The notes beneath the pieces were generated by a model. It was not told the origin of the DNA. It saw only the letters and a list, made by a program, of their open reading frames with translations, and did no database searches. Source: Paenibacillus sp. E222 (GTDB taxonomy: Bacteria > Bacillota > Bacilli > Paenibacillales > Paenibacillaceae). Taken from it: a stretch of 64,000 nt of DNA. Positions 27,309-37,410 of this stretch are shown piece after piece. The translations under genes and the position numbers were made by a program. Positions within the stretch are counted from its first letter, which is position 1; every line of letters starts with the position of its first letter. Where the stretch lies: contig NZ_CP058552.1 of assembly GCF_013401555.1 (NCBI RefSeq), positions 6,634,001 to 6,698,000 of the forward strand, written 5' to 3'.

Positions 27309-28058
27309 TTATTCTTGATCTTCGCCAGACTCGTCCGCTGCTTCCCGCACTTTATACTTGTCCAAGCGGATTTGTTGATACTCGCGCAAGGCCTCTTCAC
27401 CAACGATAACTTCAACCCGATGAATGTTCATGCCTTTACCCATGAATTTCTGCTCGTACTCAGTCATGACATGCTCTTCATTCAATCCATCGCGGTGCAG
27501 GTTCAGGGACAAATTGGTCATTTGCAGACCAAAGTCGGCGATCGCATTGAGAGAGAAATCAAACAATGTCTCCGAATCGGTTTTGAAATGAATCTGTCCC
27601 TTGGTGTTAAGCAGTTCCGTATATTTCTTCAGGAAACGTGGATGTGTCAAACGACGGCGTGCATGCTTGGCTTTCGGCCAAGGATCACTGAAGTTCAGAT
27701 AAATCCGTTCCAGTTCTTCCGGTTCAAATACTTCCTCAATCTGTTCGATATTAGCAAGCGCCAGCTTCAGGTTGGGAGGTGTCTCCACTTCTGCCTGGCT
27801 CCATGCTTTCCGAGCCTTCTCGCTGGCACGACGCACCAATTCATCATACATATCAATACCGATAAAATTATATTCCGGATATTTATAACTCATTTGGCTG
27901 ATAAATTGACCTTTACCCATGCCAAATTCCACAAAGATCGGATGGTCATTGCCAAACAGTTCAGACCATTTTCCTTTGTACTGTTTGGGATCAAGAACAA
28001 CGAGGTCAACTTGTTGTTCCAGATTTTCCCGAATCCCTTTTCTGCCACGTAAACGCAT
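27309..28058 (-). CDS. trmB: tRNA (guanine-N7)-methyltransferase
   Basis: S-adenosylmethionine-dependent enzyme that makes m7G46 in the tRNA variable loop. The 249-residue product shows MRLRGRKGIRENLEQQ at the start, the SAM-binding FVEFGMGKGQFI, and the family hallmark LNFSDPWPKAKHARRRL. The start at 28058 follows GGAGG by six bases and matches the usual TrmB N-terminus. It is longer than the Bacillus form by a C-terminal acidic tail. Confidence 0.97.
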   Translation of the reverse strand: MRLRGRKGIRENLEQQVDLVVLDPKQYKGKWSELFGNDHPIFVEFGMGKGQFISQMSYKYPEYNFIGIDMYDELVRRASEKARKAWSQAEVETPPNLKLALANIEQIEEVFEPEELERIYLNFSDPWPKAKHARRRLTHPRFLKKYTELLNTKGQIHFKTDSETLFDFSLNAIADFGLQMTNLSLNLHRDGLNEEHVMTEYEQKFMGKGMNIHRVEVIVGEEALREYQQIRLDKYKVREAADESGEDQE

Positions 28059-28131
28059 CTTATTCCTCCGTTTATCCATACTTGTCTCAGAATCATTTTG
28101 CCGAAGAACCGGCTAATTGTAAAGAGCAATG

Positions 28132-28180
28132 AAAAAGGAATCTTCGGATCTGCCACTTTGGGGCAAATCTCAAAGATTCC
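28132..28180 (-). terminator. Terminator of the 66-residue gene
   Basis: GGAATCTTTGAGATTTGCC pairs with its imperfect complement (GGCAGATCCGAAGATTCC) and is followed on the minus strand by TTTTTC. It separates the small gene from trmB. Confidence 0.88.
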
Positions 28181-28210
28181 CTCTTCGATTTATTTGGAAT
28201 TGGGGTCCAA

Positions 28211-28411
28211 CTACTTTAATAGTTCATAGTCTACCTTATCTTGGTGTGAAAAATCAAATGTCTTTTCGAAAGCATCGCGAACTTTTTGTCTTGCAGCCGC
28301 TTTCACTTTCGGATTGCCATTGAAACGAACACCTGTCAAAGCCAGAGCTTCTTCTGCCGTCAGTTCTACAGAAACATGATGAAGATCATTATTTTTAACT
28401 TGGGAATTCAT
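28211..28411 (-). CDS. Small protein of unknown function
   Basis: A 66-residue, charged, cytoplasmic-looking protein (VSVELTAEEALALTGVRFNG, then KVKAAARQKVRDAFEKTF). I do not recognise the family. A good ribosome site (GAGGTGAT) before the ATG and its own terminator support it as a real gene. It is divergent from mnmL and upstream of trmB on the same strand. Confidence 0.75.
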   Translation of the reverse strand: MNSQVKNNDLHHVSVELTAEEALALTGVRFNGNPKVKAAARQKVRDAFEKTFDFSHQDKVDYELLK

Positions 28412-28683
28412 TCATATCACCTCACGGTATAGTATGGTCCATGACGTCAACATTAATTCAAATGCTATGATGAATAGTACCCATTAGATGGTGTCTGACG
28501 CTGGTTTAAATATAACATAATGTGTAAACTATAGCAAGGATAAAACCTCGTTTCTACGGCCTATTTTTGCGACTAGATTCCCCTTTTTTTGAGTTTTTTG
28601 ATACAATGGTAAAAGTTCAAAAAGAGTCGAATTCAGTAATATAACAAGCAAGCCATTAGGTAAGCCAAAGGAGTACCCTGAAG

Positions 28684-29637
28684 ATGAATGCACCTTCAAT
28701 ACAACCTCCTCTTCTGTGGGGAGATAAACGATTCCATACCTGGAATTATGAAATGAGAGACGAATTTAACAATAAGGTTTTCAAAGTGATGCTGGATGCG
28801 GGTTTCACCTGCCCGAACCGAGATGGATCTATCGCCAAAGGGGGCTGTACATTTTGCAGCGCTCGTGGATCGGGTGATTTCGCCGGTAGCAGACGGGATG
28901 ATTTGGTCACCCAATTTAATACCATTCGGGATAAACAGCATCTGAAATGGCCTACAGCCCACTACATTGGCTATTTCCAAGCCTATACCAACACATACGC
29001 ACCCGTTGAAGAACTGCGTGAATATTTTGAAGAAATTTTGAAGCAGCCCGGTGTTGTGGGTCTGTCCATCGCCACTCGGCCTGACTGTTTACCGGATGAC
29101 GTCGTTGATTATTTGGCTGAATTGAATGAACGCACCTACCTCTGGGTTGAGATGGGTCTGCAAACCATTCACGAGTCCACGTCAACCCTAATTAACCGTG
29201 CGCATGATACTCATTGCTATGAGGAAGCCGTTGCGAAGCTGCGCAAACGGAATATTCGGGTGTGTACACATATTATTTACGGACTGCCGCAGGAAACCCA
29301 TGAAATGATGCTGGATACCGGACGTGCTGTTGCCAACATGGATGTGCAGGGAATCAAAATTCATCTGCTTCATCTGATGCGCAAAACACCAATGGTGAAG
29401 CAGTATGAAGCCGGTCTTCTTCGTTTCCTGGAACAAGACGAGTACATTAAACTGATCGTCGATACGCTGGAGATGCTGCCACCCGAAATGATTGTACACC
29501 GCCTTACAGGGGATGCACCGCGTGATTTACTAATTGGGCCGATGTGGTCCATGAACAAATGGGAAGTGTTGAATTCCATTGATCGTGAGCTGCGTGAGCG
29601 GGATTCCTGGCAGGGTAAATACTGGAGGGGTGCTTAA
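28684..29637 (+). CDS. mnmL: Radical SAM protein of the YtqA family (MnmL)
   Basis: A 317-residue radical SAM enzyme of the TIGR01212/YtqA family. The iron-sulfur motif is the family form (CPNRDGS...GGCTFC), with the three cysteines near residues 40-56. YtqA of Bacillus has been assigned as MnmL, which converts cmnm5(s2)U to nm5(s2)U at the tRNA wobble position in bacteria lacking MnmC. It ends one base before its partner mnmM. GGAGTACCC-type sequence precedes the ATG. The symbol follows that assignment. Confidence 0.88.
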   Translation: MNAPSIQPPLLWGDKRFHTWNYEMRDEFNNKVFKVMLDAGFTCPNRDGSIAKGGCTFCSARGSGDFAGSRRDDLVTQFNTIRDKQHLKWPTAHYIGYFQAYTNTYAPVEELREYFEEILKQPGVVGLSIATRPDCLPDDVVDYLAELNERTYLWVEMGLQTIHESTSTLINRAHDTHCYEEAVAKLRKRNIRVCTHIIYGLPQETHEMMLDTGRAVANMDVQGIKIHLLHLMRKTPMVKQYEAGLLRFLEQDEYIKLIVDTLEMLPPEMIVHRLTGDAPRDLLIGPMWSMNKWEVLNSIDRELRERDSWQGKYWRGA

Positions 29638-29638
29638 G

Positions 29639-30223
29639 ATGGGCTTTCTTTCAGTTTTAAGTTGTGCCCATCAATGGATTTCTTCCCGTTTACAGCCTGG
29701 AGATTTAGCTATCGATGCAACGGTAGGAACGGGGGCGGATACTCTGTTTCTGGCACAAAAAGTTGGTAAACGCGGGCAAGTCATTGGTTTCGATATTCAG
29801 AGCGAGGCACTTACCCTGGCACAAGCCCGTATTCGCAAACAAGAGGACAGCGCTAAATTGGGCTCCATCTCCATGCTTCAATTAAGCCATGATCGTATGG
29901 CTGAGGCCGTTCCTGAAAGTTGGCAGGGTAACGTCGGTGCTGTAATGTTCAACCTGGGGTACCTGCCTTCGGAAGGTGCGGACTCCACCATAATTACGGA
30001 AACAAACAGTACCCTTGCTGCACTTCAGGCTGCACTGGCATTGCTCAAGCCGCGCGGCATTATTACCATTGTGCTGTATCCGGGTCATGATGGAGGATCA
30101 CAGGAAGCGGATGCGGTTCTTGAGTGGTCCTCTGCTCTGTCTGTAGAGCAGGCACAAGTGGTAATCTATCGCCAATTGCAGCGTGAGACCTCCCCTTTTC
30201 TGATTGGCATCGAGAAAAAATAA
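29639..30223 (+). CDS. mnmM: tRNA wobble-uridine methyltransferase of the YtqB family (MnmM)
   Basis: A 194-residue class I SAM-dependent methyltransferase with the SAM-binding segment AIDATVGTGADTLFLAQ and the family motif VMFNLGYLP. Bacillus YtqB has been assigned as MnmM, which methylates nm5(s2)U to mnm5(s2)U in tRNA. The start at 29639 is one base after the mnmL stop, with GGAGGGG in the end of mnmL; the upstream in-frame start at 29579 lies inside mnmL and lacks a site. The two genes should be co-translated. Confidence 0.9.
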   Translation: MGFLSVLSCAHQWISSRLQPGDLAIDATVGTGADTLFLAQKVGKRGQVIGFDIQSEALTLAQARIRKQEDSAKLGSISMLQLSHDRMAEAVPESWQGNVGAVMFNLGYLPSEGADSTIITETNSTLAALQAALALLKPRGIITIVLYPGHDGGSQEADAVLEWSSALSVEQAQVVIYRQLQRETSPFLIGIEKK

Positions 30224-30254
30224 TTTCCTTTGTCCAACAAATGCAATAAACTAG

Positions 30255-30303
30255 ACACAATCGCAACAAAGTACTCTTTGGGTTCAATTTATGCGATTTG
30301 TGT
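30255..30303. repeat. Inverted repeat between mnmM and manA
   Basis: ACACAATCGCA (30255-30265) and TGCGATTTGTGT (30292-30303) pair with a single bulged base around a 26-base loop. No T-run follows, so it may be an operator or RNA hairpin rather than a clear terminator. Confidence 0.4.
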
Positions 30304-30412
30304 TCTACATAAAGACGTGCAACCGTATTCACTTTCTCACATTCATGTCAGCTATCTGGTCATGATTGATTAAAGCGATCCACCATTTCATATACTAGAG
30401 GAGAGATTAGGA

Positions 30413-31390
30413 ATGCCTACACCATATCCACTGCAATTCCAACCAGAGTTCAAAGAACGTGTATGGGGAGGTCGCGCGCTGGAACAATTCGGCCTGACGC
30501 CACCTGAAGGACATATAGGAGAAGGCTGGATGATTGCGGATCATCCCAACGGTACAACCAAGGTATTGAATGGAGCACTTGCTGGAAAAGGACTGGACGA
30601 AGTTCGTGAACAGCAGGGCACAGCATGGCTTGGAACCAAAGGCGTTTCGGAAAAGGGCGGAAGATTCCCGCTTCTGATCAAACTGCTTGACTGTAACGAT
30701 GATCTGTCCGTACAAGTTCATCCAACAGATGATTACGAAGCACTGCCTCCCGGCGAGCTTGGCAAAACGGAAATGTGGTATGTGCTGGATGCCAAGCCAG
30801 GAGCTCATATCATCTACGGCTTGAATGAAGGCGTTAATCGTGAAGTACTGAAGGAAGCGCTGGAAAATGGTACGGTCATGGATACCCTTCGTCAAGTACC
30901 TGTAGCGGCTGGAGATACGTTCTTTATCCCTGCGGGAACGGTACACGCTCTATGTGCAGGTGTCGTTGTGGCTGAGATTCAGCAAAACTCGGATACAACC
31001 TACCGAATTTACGATTATAACCGCCCAGGCCTGGATGGCAAACCACGTGAGCTGCATGTTGAGGATTCATTGAATGTAACGGCTTATGAGGGTGCTGGCG
31101 CCACGACGATGAAAACCAATAACGCAACTCCAGGTGAGTGGCTGAAGCTTGCGGAATGCCCATACTTTGTAGTGGAGAAAGGGATTGTTACCGGACGTTG
31201 GGAGCTCTCTACAAGTGCTGAAAGCTTCACTATTCTTGTGGTCTGTGAAGGTAGCGGAACGCTGGAGTGGGATAACGCGGAATCGGATAAGATTGATCTA
31301 AAAGCTGGACAATGTTACTTACTGCCTGCCAACCTGGGCTCCTATACGCTGGATGGTAACACTACTGTTCTTCGTTCTTATTTGCCATAA
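30413..31390 (+). CDS. manA: Mannose-6-phosphate isomerase, class I
   Basis: Zinc-dependent interconversion of mannose-6-phosphate and fructose-6-phosphate. The 325-residue length fits the short Firmicute form. Zinc ligands are readable in LSVQVHPTDDYE and in the cupin part (PAGTVHALCAG), and WGGRALEQFG and GKTEMWYVLDAKPGAHIIYG are family landmarks. The ATG follows GGAGAGATTAGGA. It stands as a single gene with no mannose transporter next to it, so a role in cell-wall sugar supply is as likely as catabolism. Confidence 0.95.
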   Translation: MPTPYPLQFQPEFKERVWGGRALEQFGLTPPEGHIGEGWMIADHPNGTTKVLNGALAGKGLDEVREQQGTAWLGTKGVSEKGGRFPLLIKLLDCNDDLSVQVHPTDDYEALPPGELGKTEMWYVLDAKPGAHIIYGLNEGVNREVLKEALENGTVMDTLRQVPVAAGDTFFIPAGTVHALCAGVVVAEIQQNSDTTYRIYDYNRPGLDGKPRELHVEDSLNVTAYEGAGATTMKTNNATPGEWLKLAECPYFVVEKGIVTGRWELSTSAESFTILVVCEGSGTLEWDNAESDKIDLKAGQCYLLPANLGSYTLDGNTTVLRSYLP

Positions 31391-31471
31391 TCCAATAACC
31401 AATGATCTATTCAAGTGATTTACTTAGCTTATATGGCTCTAATGTGACCTGTGAAGGAGGATTTACACGAG

Positions 31472-32449
31472 ATGCAGGAATCTACCTTTAGCCTGGTTGG
31501 CAATGAAGGTACCCGTATTCATGTGTACCGCTGGCTTCCCGATCCGGAGTGTAACATCAAAGGTGTGGTCCAGGTTGCACATGGCATGAGCGAGACTGCT
31601 GCCCGATATGCGGAATTTGCCCAACATCTCACCACGCACGGCTACGCGGTCTACGCGAATGACCATCGTGGTCATGGTAAAACGGTAGAAAACCCGAATT
31701 TATTGGGCAATGCCGGCGTCGATGCTTTCCGCTGGATGGCGAGTGACATGATGAATCTGGGCGAAGTTGCCGCCAAAGAAAACCCTGATGTGCCCCTCTT
31801 TCTGATGGGGCATAGCATGGGGTCGTTTCTGGTACAGCATCTAATGTATGCTGGCCACGAGCGTTACCATGCATTTATTTTGTCCGGCACCAATGGCAAA
31901 CGTGGTCTTCTTCGGATTGGAGAGAAACTGGCTTTCTTGCAGTGTGGCATTCAGGGGACGGGTCATCCAAGTATGCTGCTCAACGCGCTCGTATTTGGCG
32001 GGTTCAACCGTTCTTTCCGACCGGCAACAACACCGTTTGATTGGCTGTCTCGGGACCCCGAAGAGGTCAAGCGATTTATCGATGACCCTTTGTGTGGAGC
32101 CATCTGCTCCGCAGGTTTTTTCCGTGACTTTTTCAAACTACTGTTGGAGATTCACTTGCCACGCAACATGAAACGTATTCCCAAGGATAAATCTGTATAT
32201 CTGTTCTCGGGTGAACAAGATCCGGTGGGACTTCATGGCAAAGGAGTGCTTAACCTGGTCTCGCAATATCGGGAGCTTCAGCTTGAGGATATCGAATACC
32301 GCCTCTATCCGGGGGGACGCCACGAAATGCTGCATGAGACGAATCGGACTGAGGTTGCAGGGCATGTCGTGGAGTGGCTGGAGAGGCATACACCCGACTA
32401 CAGTGCATATCATTCCAAAGCACATGCAGAAACAGCCGATTCCATATAA
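31472..32449 (+). CDS. Alpha/beta hydrolase, lysophospholipase/monoacylglycerol lipase type
   Basis: A 325-residue serine hydrolase of the Hydrolase_4 group. The oxyanion region VQVAHGMSETAARYAEFA, the nucleophile elbow LFLMGHSMGSFL and a late His in GGRHEMLHETNR give the catalytic triad elements. I start it at the ATG at 31472, 11 bases after AAGGAGG; the GTG at 31451 would place the ribosome site inside the gene. No signal peptide, so it acts on intracellular lipids. It follows manA by 80 bases. Confidence 0.9.
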   Translation: MQESTFSLVGNEGTRIHVYRWLPDPECNIKGVVQVAHGMSETAARYAEFAQHLTTHGYAVYANDHRGHGKTVENPNLLGNAGVDAFRWMASDMMNLGEVAAKENPDVPLFLMGHSMGSFLVQHLMYAGHERYHAFILSGTNGKRGLLRIGEKLAFLQCGIQGTGHPSMLLNALVFGGFNRSFRPATTPFDWLSRDPEEVKRFIDDPLCGAICSAGFFRDFFKLLLEIHLPRNMKRIPKDKSVYLFSGEQDPVGLHGKGVLNLVSQYRELQLEDIEYRLYPGGRHEMLHETNRTEVAGHVVEWLERHTPDYSAYHSKAHAETADSI

Positions 32450-32477
32450 TGCGACATAAATTACTTATACAATGACG

Positions 32478-32539
32478 AAAGCCCCTGAACGGGTGCACAG
32501 CATACACTGTGCTCCGTGTTCAGGGGCTTTCTTTTTTTT
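32478..32539. terminator. Terminator between the lipase and odhB genes
   Basis: AGCCCCTGAACGG pairs with CCGTGTTCAGGGGCT around an inner GCACAG/CTGTGC hairpin. The rightward side has a T-run of eight, the leftward side only TTTC, so it mainly ends the lipase gene but can serve both. Confidence 0.92.
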
Positions 32540-32576
32540 ATTTATAAGATGGCAATTTAATGTTAAACGTTATGGA

Positions 32577-33854
32577 TTACCCTTCGATCAGCAAAGACTC
32601 TGGATCTTCAAGCAATTCTTTCACCGTTACGAGGAAACGTACGGCTTCGCTACCATCGATGATACGGTGATCGTATGACAGAGCGATATACATCATCGGA
32701 CGGTTCTCCATCCGCTCTGCATCAATCGCTACTGGACGAAGCTGGATTTTGTGCATACCCAGAATACCTACTTGAGGTGTATTCAATATTGGTGTGGACA
32801 ACAGGGAGCCAAACGTTCCGCCATTGGTAATGGTGAAGGTTCCTCCTTGCAGATCAGACAAGGCCAGCGTGTTGGAACGCGCTTTGGATGCCAGATCAGC
32901 AATGCTTTTCTCGATCTCAGCGAAGCCAAGACGATCTGCATCACGTACAACCGGTACGACAAGACCTTCTTTGGCAGATACCGCAATACCGATATCATAG
33001 TACTTTTTGAGAACTACATCTTCGCCATCAATTTCCGCGTTAATGGTTGGGAACTTTTTCAGTGCGCCTACAACCGCTTTGGTGAAGAAGGACATGAAGC
33101 CGAGATTAATTTCATGTTTCTCTTTGAACTTGTCCTTACGACGTTTACGAACATCCATGATTGCCGTCATATCTACTTCGTTAAACGTAGTCAACATCGC
33201 TGCAGTCTGCTGTGCTTCTACCAGGCGTTTTGCAATGGTAGCACGACGGCGGGACATACGTTGACGCTCTACTGGTTTGGTATAGGTGGAACCACCTGCT
33301 GCCGGCGCACTAGGTGCTGCTGCGGGAGCTTTAGCAGGAGGCGCTGTAGGAGCGGCAGCCTGAGTGTTGTGAGTTTTCACATCATCCTGATAAACACGGC
33401 CAATCGGATCTTTGCTCTGTACCTGATCCAGCTCAATACCACGTTCACGTGCAAGTTTACGAGCAGATGGTGAAGCTGTCTTCGAACTGCTATCCGAAGA
33501 TTCCGGTGCTGCAGCAACGGGTGCCGGTGGCGGAGTTGGAGCTTCCGGTGCAGGAGCAACTGCTTGTTTCTGCTCCGTCGCTGCTGGTTGGGAAGCGGGC
33601 GCGCCGCTTCCTCCCCCAGTTCCTGCCGAGAGTGTTCCAATCGTTTCACCGATTTCAACAGTCTCGCCTTCCTGGCGAACAATTTTCTCAAGAACACCGC
33701 TCTCTTCAGCACTGATCTCAATATTCACTTTATCCGTTTCCAGTTCCAGAAGAACATCACCCTGATTAACGGTGTCGCCTTCTTTGACCAGCCATCTGGA
33801 TACAGTTCCTTCCGTTATCGACTCACCCATTGCAGGTACTTTAATTTCACTCAC
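32577..33854 (-). CDS. odhB: 2-oxoglutarate dehydrogenase E2 (dihydrolipoyl succinyltransferase)
   Basis: Core of the 2-oxoglutarate dehydrogenase complex: carries the succinyl group on lipoate and transfers it to CoA. The 425-residue protein has one lipoyl domain (residues 1-77, lipoylated Lys42 in ELETDKVN), a Pro/Ala-rich hinge (about 80-125), a peripheral-subunit-binding domain (about 128-162, [15 protein letters not shown]) and the catalytic domain ending with [15 protein letters not shown]. The start is GTG with GGGGAGG eight bases before, inside the end of odhA. E3 (lpd) is not adjacent. Confidence 0.97.
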   Translation of the reverse strand: MSEIKVPAMGESITEGTVSRWLVKEGDTVNQGDVLLELETDKVNIEISAEESGVLEKIVRQEGETVEIGETIGTLSAGTGGGSGAPASQPAATEQKQAVAPAPEAPTPPPAPVAAAPESSDSSSKTASPSARKLARERGIELDQVQSKDPIGRVYQDDVKTHNTQAAAPTAPPAKAPAAAPSAPAAGGSTYTKPVERQRMSRRRATIAKRLVEAQQTAAMLTTFNEVDMTAIMDVRKRRKDKFKEKHEINLGFMSFFTKAVVGALKKFPTINAEIDGEDVVLKKYYDIGIAVSAKEGLVVPVVRDADRLGFAEIEKSIADLASKARSNTLALSDLQGGTFTITNGGTFGSLLSTPILNTPQVGILGMHKIQLRPVAIDAERMENRPMMYIALSYDHRIIDGSEAVRFLVTVKELLEDPESLLIEG

Positions 33855-33859
33855 AGCTG

Positions 33860-36733
33860 TTACCTCCCCAGTGGAATATTATTCTTCGTCGTTTGCTTCA
33901 ATGCGGATGTAATGATCTGTTGCTGCTCCATGCCATGCACAAGTTGATAACCGCTGGAAGGACTCGCATGTTCCGGGCGACCTTCGTATTTAACGGTTAT
34001 TCCTTCTGGCGCGATTTCACGAAGACGAGGCTCCATGTATGTCCAGGCACCCATGTTTTTGTTTTCTTCCTGTACCCACACCAGCTCTTTCAGCTTGCTG
34101 AAACGTGCAAGCACACGCTTGATTTCTTCCGCCGGGAACGGATACAGCTGTTCGACACGAATAATGTGAAGCCAAGACCAATCTGCTTTATCCTTCTCAA
34201 AAGCATCTTCCAGATCGATGGCGATTTTACCACTGCACAAGATGATACGCTCTACGCGATCCGGTTTCGTGCCCAATCCTGCTTGCTCCAGCACAGGCTC
34301 AAACTTGCCTTCGCTGAACTCTGTTGCAGGTGAAGCGACGCGAGGATTACGAATGAGACTTTTCGGCGACATCATAACGAGCGGACGAGCATCTTCTGTT
34401 TCAGTCAATGAAGCCTGACGACGCAGCAGATGGAAATATTGGGATGCACTTGTCAAGTTCGCAACGGTCATATTGTCTTCTGCACAAAGCTGCAGGAAAC
34501 GTTCCAGACGAGCACTTGTATGCTCAGGTCCCTGACCTTCGTTCGCATGCGGAAGCAGCATGACCAGACTGGATTTTTGTGACCATTTGGCACGGCCGGC
34601 AGATACGAACTGGTCAAAAATAACCTGTGCACAGTTGGCAAAATCTCCGAATTGAGCTTCCCAGATTACAAGCGTATCTGGAGAGTAGACGTTATAGCCG
34701 TATTCGAAACCAACAACCGACTCCTCAGATAATGGACTGTTGTAGATTGCAAAGGATGCTCTTGCCTGTGGCAGATGATGCAGCGGGCAGAATTTCGCAC
34801 CATTCTCGGAGTCATGCAACACCAGATTCCGATGGGCAAACGTTGCACGCTCTGCATCCTGCCCGCTGATCCGGATCGGTTTGCCATCCGCAAGAATAGT
34901 AGCAAACGCAAGCGTCTCTGCAAGACTCCAGTCTACCTTCTCACCTTCGTTCAGAGATGTGCTTCTGCGCTGCAAAATGCGCTGTAACTTCGGATACACA
35001 TTAAAATTCTCTGGCCATTTCAGCAAGTCTGCATTAATTGCCCGCAGATTTTCCAATGGTACCGCTGTTGGAATAATCGAAACGGCTTCAGGCTCATTAA
35101 TTTGACGTTGGTAATATTCATGTACTTCATTGTTCTTCATCTGCTCGTATGCTTCTTTTAAGCGGTTCGTCACAGCCTCACGAATGCTGTTGATGGAAGC
35201 ATCGTCGATTACCGATTCCTCTTTCAGATGATCCTGGTACAAGTGGCTAACCGTTGGATGAGCTTTTACTTTGTCATACACCGTCGGCTGAGTTGTTTCC
35301 GGATCATCCGTTTCGTTATGACCATAACGACGGTAACCAATCAGGTCAATCAGGAAGTCCTTTTTGAACAGGTTACGATATTCTGCTGCCATACGAATAG
35401 CTGCGATACATGCATCAGGATTGTCTGCATTGACATGCACAATCGGAATTTCATATCCTTTGGCAAGGTCACTCGCATAATACGTTGAGCGTGAATCACC
35501 GCTGTCTGTAGTGAATCCAAGACGGTTGTTCACGATAATATGAATTGTTCCGCCATTTTGGTAACCAGGCAATGCTTTGAAATTGAGCGTTTCAGCTACA
35601 ATTCCTTCCCCAGGGAAAGCCGCATCACCATGCATCAAGATGGTTGCCGCTTTGGTTACATCCTGCTTCGGATATCCCGGATCACGGCGGTCATCCTGTG
35701 CTGCACGTGCAAAGCCCTGTACAACCGGGTTTACATATTCCAGGTGACTCGGGTTATTGGCAAGTGTAAGACGCGCTTGTACTGTTTCGCCGTCTTTTAC
35801 ATAACGGTTTGCGCCCAGATGATATTTGACATCCCCCGTCCAACCGTAATTGATTCCTGTTGACCCTTCGGAAGGAACCAAATCCTTGTTCGGAGAATGA
35901 TGAAATTCAGAGAAAATTTTGCTATACGGCTTGCCCAGTACATGAGCAAGTACGTTCAACCGACCACGGTGAGCCATTCCCATCAGAATATGACTTGAAC
36001 CAGCGTGTGCCATAATTCGGACTGCTTCATCCAGCATAGGGACTAACACATCGTTACCTTCAATGGAAAAACGTTTTTGCCCAACAAATGTTTTGTGGAG
36101 GAAATCTTCAAATTGCTCCACTTCTACCAAACGTTCCAGCAAAGCTTTACGCTCCTCTGGATTAAGCGGTGCCGGCGAAGTACGAGATTCTGCACGGCGG
36201 TTCAGCCACTCCCGCTCATGAACTTCATGCACATGGCTGAATTCATAAGCGATAGGACCCGTATATATTTGCCTCAGGCGCTGGATGGCATCCAATCCTG
36301 TTACCGTCTGTCCATCTGCACCTTCCCAGATCAGGGAAGCTGGCAGAGCTTTCAAATCTTCTTCATTCAATTCAAAATGCTTCGGTTCAAGCAAAGAAGT
36401 ATCTGAATCTTCACTGATTCCTAGAGGATCAATGTCGGCCGCAAGGTGACCATAGGTACGAATATTCATTACCAGTTTCCCTGCTGTAACCGCTTTCTGT
36501 AATAGTTGAATATCCACGCTTCCGGAAGCCTTTTGGGCATTGCCAGAATACGAGGCTGTATGTGCATCCCTGCCAGACATCGGCGGTGCACCCCATTGTT
36601 CAAATAATTCCCGATAAGCCGGTGTAACTGCACCCGGGTCTTGGGAGTATAATTCATATTGTTCCTGTACGTATCCCATATTCGGGCCATAGTAACTTTC
36701 CCAGGGTTTCTTGTTGCCTTCCTCGATCGTCAT
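33860..36733 (-). CDS. odhA: 2-oxoglutarate dehydrogenase E1
   Basis: Thiamine-diphosphate decarboxylase subunit of the 2-oxoglutarate dehydrogenase complex in the TCA cycle. The 957-residue length is normal. It begins with the short N-terminal segment ([20 protein letters not shown]), then shows [18 protein letters not shown], the ThDP motif region [17 protein letters not shown] and [19 protein letters not shown] precedes the ATG. It forms a two-gene operon with odhB, only five bases apart. Confidence 0.98.
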   Translation of the reverse strand: MTIEEGNKKPWESYYGPNMGYVQEQYELYSQDPGAVTPAYRELFEQWGAPPMSGRDAHTASYSGNAQKASGSVDIQLLQKAVTAGKLVMNIRTYGHLAADIDPLGISEDSDTSLLEPKHFELNEEDLKALPASLIWEGADGQTVTGLDAIQRLRQIYTGPIAYEFSHVHEVHEREWLNRRAESRTSPAPLNPEERKALLERLVEVEQFEDFLHKTFVGQKRFSIEGNDVLVPMLDEAVRIMAHAGSSHILMGMAHRGRLNVLAHVLGKPYSKIFSEFHHSPNKDLVPSEGSTGINYGWTGDVKYHLGANRYVKDGETVQARLTLANNPSHLEYVNPVVQGFARAAQDDRRDPGYPKQDVTKAATILMHGDAAFPGEGIVAETLNFKALPGYQNGGTIHIIVNNRLGFTTDSGDSRSTYYASDLAKGYEIPIVHVNADNPDACIAAIRMAAEYRNLFKKDFLIDLIGYRRYGHNETDDPETTQPTVYDKVKAHPTVSHLYQDHLKEESVIDDASINSIREAVTNRLKEAYEQMKNNEVHEYYQRQINEPEAVSIIPTAVPLENLRAINADLLKWPENFNVYPKLQRILQRRSTSLNEGEKVDWSLAETLAFATILADGKPIRISGQDAERATFAHRNLVLHDSENGAKFCPLHHLPQARASFAIYNSPLSEESVVGFEYGYNVYSPDTLVIWEAQFGDFANCAQVIFDQFVSAGRAKWSQKSSLVMLLPHANEGQGPEHTSARLERFLQLCAEDNMTVANLTSASQYFHLLRRQASLTETEDARPLVMMSPKSLIRNPRVASPATEFSEGKFEPVLEQAGLGTKPDRVERIILCSGKIAIDLEDAFEKDKADWSWLHIIRVEQLYPFPAEEIKRVLARFSKLKELVWVQEENKNMGAWTYMEPRLREIAPEGITVKYEGRPEHASPSSGYQLVHGMEQQQIITSALKQTTKNNIPLGR

Positions 36734-36812
36734 CGACGTTCCCTCCGTCTTGATTTAGTCATAAGTTTTTGACGGAAATCATTGACTAAGCCGTAATTTG
36801 CGTTCGTTCAAC

Positions 36813-36842
36813 ATTTTAAGCTAAATTTTTCATGAAGTCCAA
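36813..36842 (-). promoter_or_regulatory. Candidate promoter of odhAB
   Basis: On the minus strand TTGGAC (36837-36842) and TAAAAT (36813-36818) are 18 bases apart, about 80 bases upstream of the odhA start. Confidence 0.6.
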
Positions 36843-37330
36843 TAATCGTGCTGTTGGTGGTAGTAACGTTGTTCCGACGCTCCCGTCAAGGTTTGTCTGC
36901 GTTTTCAAAATCATAGTAAACTGATGATTGTATATACCGTCGCACAGATGTCGAATACTGTCCTGATCCGTTCGAGGGTTACACCTTCCTCAACTTTTCC
37001 AAGTGAAGTCCGTGTTCTAATATCTATTCTATAAACTTTTACGCTCAGGAGCATTTCCTATTTTTAGTTCAATTGATGCATAAATTAGATGAATCGAATA
37101 ATTGGAACATTTCCAACCCACAAATGTGCTCTGATTGTATGGCGTTATGTTGTTAATCGCTTGTCCTAAGATGGTTTCTACATACTTTCAGTTTTCTCCC
37201 GATTTTTAGCCTCCTTATTTAGAATTGTGGTCCATATTGTGCAAAAACAAACCGTCAAGATAAATATTAACCATTTGGCTTGGTATTCAACAAAAAAATG
37301 GGTGTTTCTTGCAATTCAATGTTATACACC
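36843..37330. other. Gene-free region upstream of odhA
   Basis: About 490 bases between the odhA promoter and the terminator of the next leftward operon. I find no credible open frame, RNA gene or strong hairpin. It is AT-rich in its right half. Confidence 0.55.
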
Positions 37331-37375
37331 AAAAGCCGCCTGTAATGCGTAAAAGCATCCGGGCGGCTTCTTTTT
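37331..37375. terminator. Terminator of the surface-protein operon
   Basis: AAGCCGCC pairs with GGCGGCTT, with a second GATGC/GCATT stem inside. A and T tracts flank it, so it can work on the leftward surface-protein transcript. Confidence 0.88.
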
Positions 37376-37410
37376 GAATTGGTTTATTTAGGCTGACAGT
37401 CTTTTTATTT

